A DNA stretch of 52,677 nt from Alphaproteobacteria bacterium. Lineage in GTDB: Bacteria > Pseudomonadota > Alphaproteobacteria > Caulobacterales > Aquidulcibacteraceae. The stretch covers positions 1 to 52,677 of the forward strand of contig JAGWZH010000010.1 in the NCBI GenBank assembly GCA_018971945.1, in the 5' to 3' direction. How positions within the stretch are numbered: the first letter of the stretch is position 1; the number at the start of each line of letters is the position of its first letter. The position numbers and the translations under genes are program-made. Below are positions 49,750 through 52,677 of the stretch, in pieces. The notes under the pieces are model-generated. The model did not search any database, was not told where the DNA came from, and saw only the letters and a list, made by a program, of their open reading frames with translations.

Positions 49750-50895
49750 TTAGGCAGCGTCCGCGAGGCTGAGATCGGTGTAGCGCTTCAGATGGTGATC
49801 CACCGCGCCGAACTGGGCGTCGATCATGGTCACGCGCTTGAAGTAGTGGCCGACCTTCATTTCGTCGGTCACACCCATGCCGCCGTGGATCTGTACCGCG
49901 GCCTGGCCAACAAAACGGCCTGCCTTACCGATCTGAACCTTCGCAGCGGACGCCGCCTTGGCGCGCTCCAACGCGCTGTCGCCGAGTTTCAGGCTGGCCA
50001 TCATCGCCATCGAGGCGGATTGCTCAGTCGCCATGAACATGTCGACCATCCGGTGCTGCAGCACCTGGAACGACGCGATCGCGACGCCGAACTGCTTGCG
50101 GGTCTTTGCATACTCCACCGTGGCGGCGTGGATCACTTTCATCGCGCCGACAGCCTCAGCGCAGACCGCAGCGATCCCATGGTCGACAATTTCCTCCACC
50201 AGAGGCAGGGCGGCGTCCGCAGCTCCGATCAGATGTTCCGCTCCAACGCTGGCGTTTTCAAAATAGACCTCGGAGGCCCTGAAACCGTCAACCGTTGGGT
50301 AATCGCGCGTTGTCACGCCTTTCGCCGACTTCGGCACTAGGAACAAACTCACCCCGACCGCCTCGCGCTGGCCGCCGGCGGTGCGGGCGGTGACAAGCAG
50401 ATGATCGGCCCAAGGCGCGCCGATCACCACAGCCTTATGCCCGTTCAGAACATAGCCCGAACCATCCTTCTTCGCCGTCGTCGACACGTCGGCAAGATTG
50501 TAGCGGCCCTTCGGCTCGTAAAAGCCCGCCGCAATAATGCGATCGCCCGCCGCGATCGCGTTCAAGTGCTCTTGCTTCTGAGCCTCCGTGGCGCCCAGGA
50601 TCAAGGCCTGGCCGCCCAAAACCACAGTTTGCAGATAGGGCTCGATCACGAGACCTTTGCCAAACTCCTCCATCACCACCATCACGTCGATGGGGCCGCC
50701 GCCCAGACCTCCATAAGCCTCCGGCAAAGGGGCCGCCGTCAGGCCGAGCTCGGCGAAGACCGCCCAATTCGTAGTATCGCGGCCCTGGTCGGTGGCGAGG
50801 AAAGCCCTGCGCTTATCAAAATCATATTTGTCAGCCACAGTCCGCGCGAGGCTGTCCCGAAGCATGGTTTGTTCTTCAGTGAAATTGAAATCCAT
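49750..50895 (-). CDS. Acyl-CoA dehydrogenase, pimeloyl-CoA dehydrogenase small-subunit-like
   Basis: 381 residues with the acyl-CoA dehydrogenase fold. The start MDFNFTEEQTMLRDSLARTV and the end IHGGMGVTDEMKVGHYFKRVTMIDAQFG match the group annotated as small subunit of pimeloyl-CoA dehydrogenase (PimD-like). There is no YEG motif. A Glu in AEAVGAMKV sits at the position that is the catalytic base in long-chain and isovaleryl-CoA dehydrogenases (inference). Two-subunit enzymes of this type act on dicarboxylic, steroid-side-chain or terpenoid acyl-CoAs. Its likely partner is the gene at 51336-52532, 440 bp upstream on the same strand. Confidence 0.9.
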   Translation of the reverse strand: MDFNFTEEQTMLRDSLARTVADKYDFDKRRAFLATDQGRDTTNWAVFAELGLTAAPLPEAYGGLGGGPIDVMVVMEEFGKGLVIEPYLQTVVLGGQALILGATEAQKQEHLNAIAAGDRIIAAGFYEPKGRYNLADVSTTAKKDGSGYVLNGHKAVVIGAPWADHLLVTARTAGGQREAVGVSLFLVPKSAKGVTTRDYPTVDGFRASEVYFENASVGAEHLIGAADAALPLVEEIVDHGIAAVCAEAVGAMKVIHAATVEYAKTRKQFGVAIASFQVLQHRMVDMFMATEQSASMAMMASLKLGDSALERAKAASAAKVQIGKAGRFVGQAAVQIHGGMGVTDEMKVGHYFKRVTMIDAQFGAVDHHLKRYTDLSLADAA

Positions 50896-51335
50896 GGCGG
50901 CGCTTCCTCTTCGCGTTCCTGGGACAGGGTTTTAGGGCGCCAGAGGCGAAACTCAACCGGGCGCCGCTGGGGAATATGGAAAGAGTGTGTTGCAATCGCG
51001 CTTGACGGCGCATTCGGCCCCGCCCGCAGAGCGCCGCCTCCGGGGGTCGCTACGCGCGCCCATCCCGCGGGCGGCGCCGGCAAGCACCCCTTGCAGCCGC
51101 AGACCGCCAAGGCCTACGCCTGTTCCCGAAACGCTCTCCCCTCTCGCCCGGCGGCGGGCGGCTGCGCCCTCTGGCGAGGACCAGCTGCCTCCTCCGATGC
51201 CCCCAAACCCCAGCACTCTCGGTAACGACGACGGGGCGCGCGTAGGCCTCATAAAGCCCTGATCCACGCTCAGCAGCCGCGGCTCAGGCCGCCGCGCCTT
51301 CCCGCACGCTTGCACAGAATGGGTCCGCCAGCGCC
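50896..51335. other. 440-bp gap between the two acyl-CoA dehydrogenase genes
   Basis: Very G+C-rich, with no frame that looks like a known protein and no T-run terminator. If the two flanking dehydrogenase genes form one enzyme, this gap is long for an operon and may hold a second promoter for the downstream gene. Confidence 0.4.
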
Positions 51336-52532
51336 CTAAAGACCCAGAACCATCTTGGCGATGATGTTACGCTGGATCTCGTTTGATCCGCCATAGATCG
51401 AGGTCTTGCGCATGTTGAAGTAAAGCGGCGCGGCATGATGCGCCGCATCCGGACCAATCGGAAACTCGTTGGTGTCGGCTGGAAATCCTCGGAAATAAGG
51501 CCCCGCGTAGTTTCCTACCGCCTCCATGGCGAGCTCGGTCAGCCGCTGCTGGATCTCTGTGCCCTTGATCTTCAACAACGAGCTTTCAGGCCCGGGCCCC
51601 TTGCCCGCTTGTTCGTTGGCCAGAACCCGGAGCTCTGTGAATTCGAGCGCCGTCAGATCGATTTCGAGCTCCGCGATTTTTCGACGAAAATCCACGTCTT
51701 GAATAAGCTTGCGGCCGTCATCGGCCACTTCCGCTCGAGCAAGCCCCTTCAACCGCTCCACCCCACGCTTGGAACGGGCGACCCCGGCAATGCCCGAGCG
51801 CTCATGAGCCAGAAGAAACTTGGCGTAGGTCCATCCCTGGTTTTCTTCGCCAACGAGCTGATCGGCGGGGACCTCAACATTGTCGAGATAGACCTCGTTC
51901 ACCTCGTGACCGCCATCGAGCATGATTATCGGGCGCACGGTCACGCCAGGGCTCTTCATATTGATGAGGAGAAACGAGATGCCCTCCTGGGGCTTTTTTG
52001 CGTCCGAATTCGTCCTGCAGAGGAAGAAGCCCCAGTCGGCGTGTTGCGCAAGCGTTGTCCAGGTCTTCATCCCGTTGACGATATAGACGTCGCCCACACG
52101 CTCGGCTTTGGTTCGCAGATTGGCGAGGTCTGAGCCGGCGCCGGGTTCGGAATAACCCTGGCACCACCACTCATCTCCCGACAGAATTTTTGGCAGAAAG
52201 CGCTCCTTCTGCGCGGGGCTGCCAAAGGTGTAAATCACAGGGCCCACCATGTTGATCCCAAAGGGCAGGATCGGCACGGTCTCGGCGAGGGCCAGTTCTT
52301 CAGCGAAGATGTAGCGCTGGGTCGGGCTCCAACCCGGGCCGCCATACTGCACAGGCCACGCTGGCGCCACCCAGCCTTTTTGGCCCAGAATGCGATGCCA
52401 GGCGAGAAAGTCGTCGCGCTCCAGATCTTCCCGCGTTGCTTTACCTTTCAGATAGGTCGGGTAATTCTCAGCGATAAAGGTCCGCACTTCCTGCTGGAAG
52501 GCGATCTCTTCGGCGGTGAAATCCAGGTTCAT
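51336..52532 (-). CDS. Acyl-CoA dehydrogenase, pimeloyl-CoA dehydrogenase large-subunit-like
   Basis: 398 residues. The start MNLDFTAEEIAFQQEVRTFI, FAD contacts WWCQGYSEPGAGSDLAN and MKTWTTLAQHADWGFFLC, and the close MRKTSIYGGSNEIQRNIIAKMVLGL match the large subunit (PimC-like) group. At the MCAD catalytic position the motif is YGGSNE instead of YEGTSE, so the usual base is Gly. This supports a role as partner of a second dehydrogenase subunit, most simply the PimD-like protein. It is a paralogue of the gene at 43827-45047. The gene is complete and its start lies about 145 bp from the window end. Confidence 0.92.
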   Translation of the reverse strand: MNLDFTAEEIAFQQEVRTFIAENYPTYLKGKATREDLERDDFLAWHRILGQKGWVAPAWPVQYGGPGWSPTQRYIFAEELALAETVPILPFGINMVGPVIYTFGSPAQKERFLPKILSGDEWWCQGYSEPGAGSDLANLRTKAERVGDVYIVNGMKTWTTLAQHADWGFFLCRTNSDAKKPQEGISFLLINMKSPGVTVRPIIMLDGGHEVNEVYLDNVEVPADQLVGEENQGWTYAKFLLAHERSGIAGVARSKRGVERLKGLARAEVADDGRKLIQDVDFRRKIAELEIDLTALEFTELRVLANEQAGKGPGPESSLLKIKGTEIQQRLTELAMEAVGNYAGPYFRGFPADTNEFPIGPDAAHHAAPLYFNMRKTSIYGGSNEIQRNIIAKMVLGL

Positions 52533-52677
52533 CGGGACGCACTCCGGCGGTCATTGGCTCCCTAGAAGTATAGGAGAGGCCGCTCTGCCATCAAGGATGC
52601 CGCAGGGAGAGGCCTCTGCAAAAGCATGGTCTTGGGCGCCGAGCGGTCATCATTTCCGCCAAGATTGCGCCTTAAGG

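Overview
This is a high-GC window of about 52.7 kb, almost certainly from an alphaproteobacterial chromosome. The pointers are a CsgH-type curli gene cluster (CsgH is an alphaproteobacterial family), a class II DAHP synthase, a zinc-free GluRS of about 445 residues with an LSKR-type second signature, a pimeloyl-CoA-dehydrogenase-like acyl-CoA dehydrogenase pair, and many lone or two-gene housekeeping operons. No rRNA and no replication or phage module is present. The species cannot be named from the sequence; a marine Caulobacterales/Parvularculales-type organism would fit, but that is inference.

Layout. 0-3 kb: a GMC flavoprotein coupled to an NAD-dependent epimerase. 3.3-4.2 kb: a nitronate monooxygenase-like enzyme. 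4.8-8.9 kb: an RND efflux pair (adaptor plus pump). 8.9-12 kb (minus): an alpha/beta hydrolase with a non-standard nucleophile elbow, a small lipo-cytochrome c, and an Atm1-type ABC exporter, divergent from a LOG-family gene. 12.9-14.3 kb (minus): gltX. 14.5-16.1 kb (minus): a compact curli operon (curlin, CsgH, second curlin) whose CsgH carries a 150-bp array of ten 15-bp repeats. 16.3-20.7 kb: a quinone-oxidoreductase-like MDR enzyme, an RNase H-fold-like hypothetical protein, a MATE exporter and an SH3-like protein. 20.7-22.1 kb (minus): class II DAHP synthase.

The most unusual block is 22.2-25.3 kb. Two ParA-type ATPase cassettes face each other tail to tail. One ATPase carries an N-terminal TIR-like domain and is translationally coupled to a small basic protein. 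The other is followed by a small protein with a Thr-Gln/Thr-Glu low-complexity tract encoded by a hexanucleotide repeat. I do not recognise this arrangement as a described system.

25.4-29.9 kb holds gor, the glmU-rpiA operon and gph. 30.2-32.8 kb is a decayed genomic island ending at a tRNA-Val(CAC): an ArdC-type antirestriction relic, small orphan ORFs and the 3' part of an N-acyl-D-amino-acid deacylase that breaks off just beside the tRNA. 32.9-36.7 kb is a ferric-iron ABC importer operon (substrate-binding protein, permease, ATPase) behind a perfect 7-1-7 Fur-like palindrome. 36.7-38.6 kb is a second decayed patch: an IS701-type transposase fragment abutting an AAA/DUF4143 ATPase pseudogene. 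38.7-43.9 kb: a hypothetical protein, a lipoprotein lysophospholipase-like hydrolase and a DUF2339 membrane protein. 43.8-52.5 kb (minus) is dominated by acyl-CoA metabolism (three acyl-CoA dehydrogenases, an enoyl-CoA hydratase, two ABM monooxygenase-fold proteins) and an alkylation-repair pair (Ada/AlkA fusion plus Ogt).

Short tandem repeats recur through the window: 13-bp units at three separate intergenic places, 7-bp, 18-bp and 6-bp units, and the 15-bp units in csgH. Coordinates, starts and motifs were read by eye. Functional names rest on recognised motifs, not on database searches.
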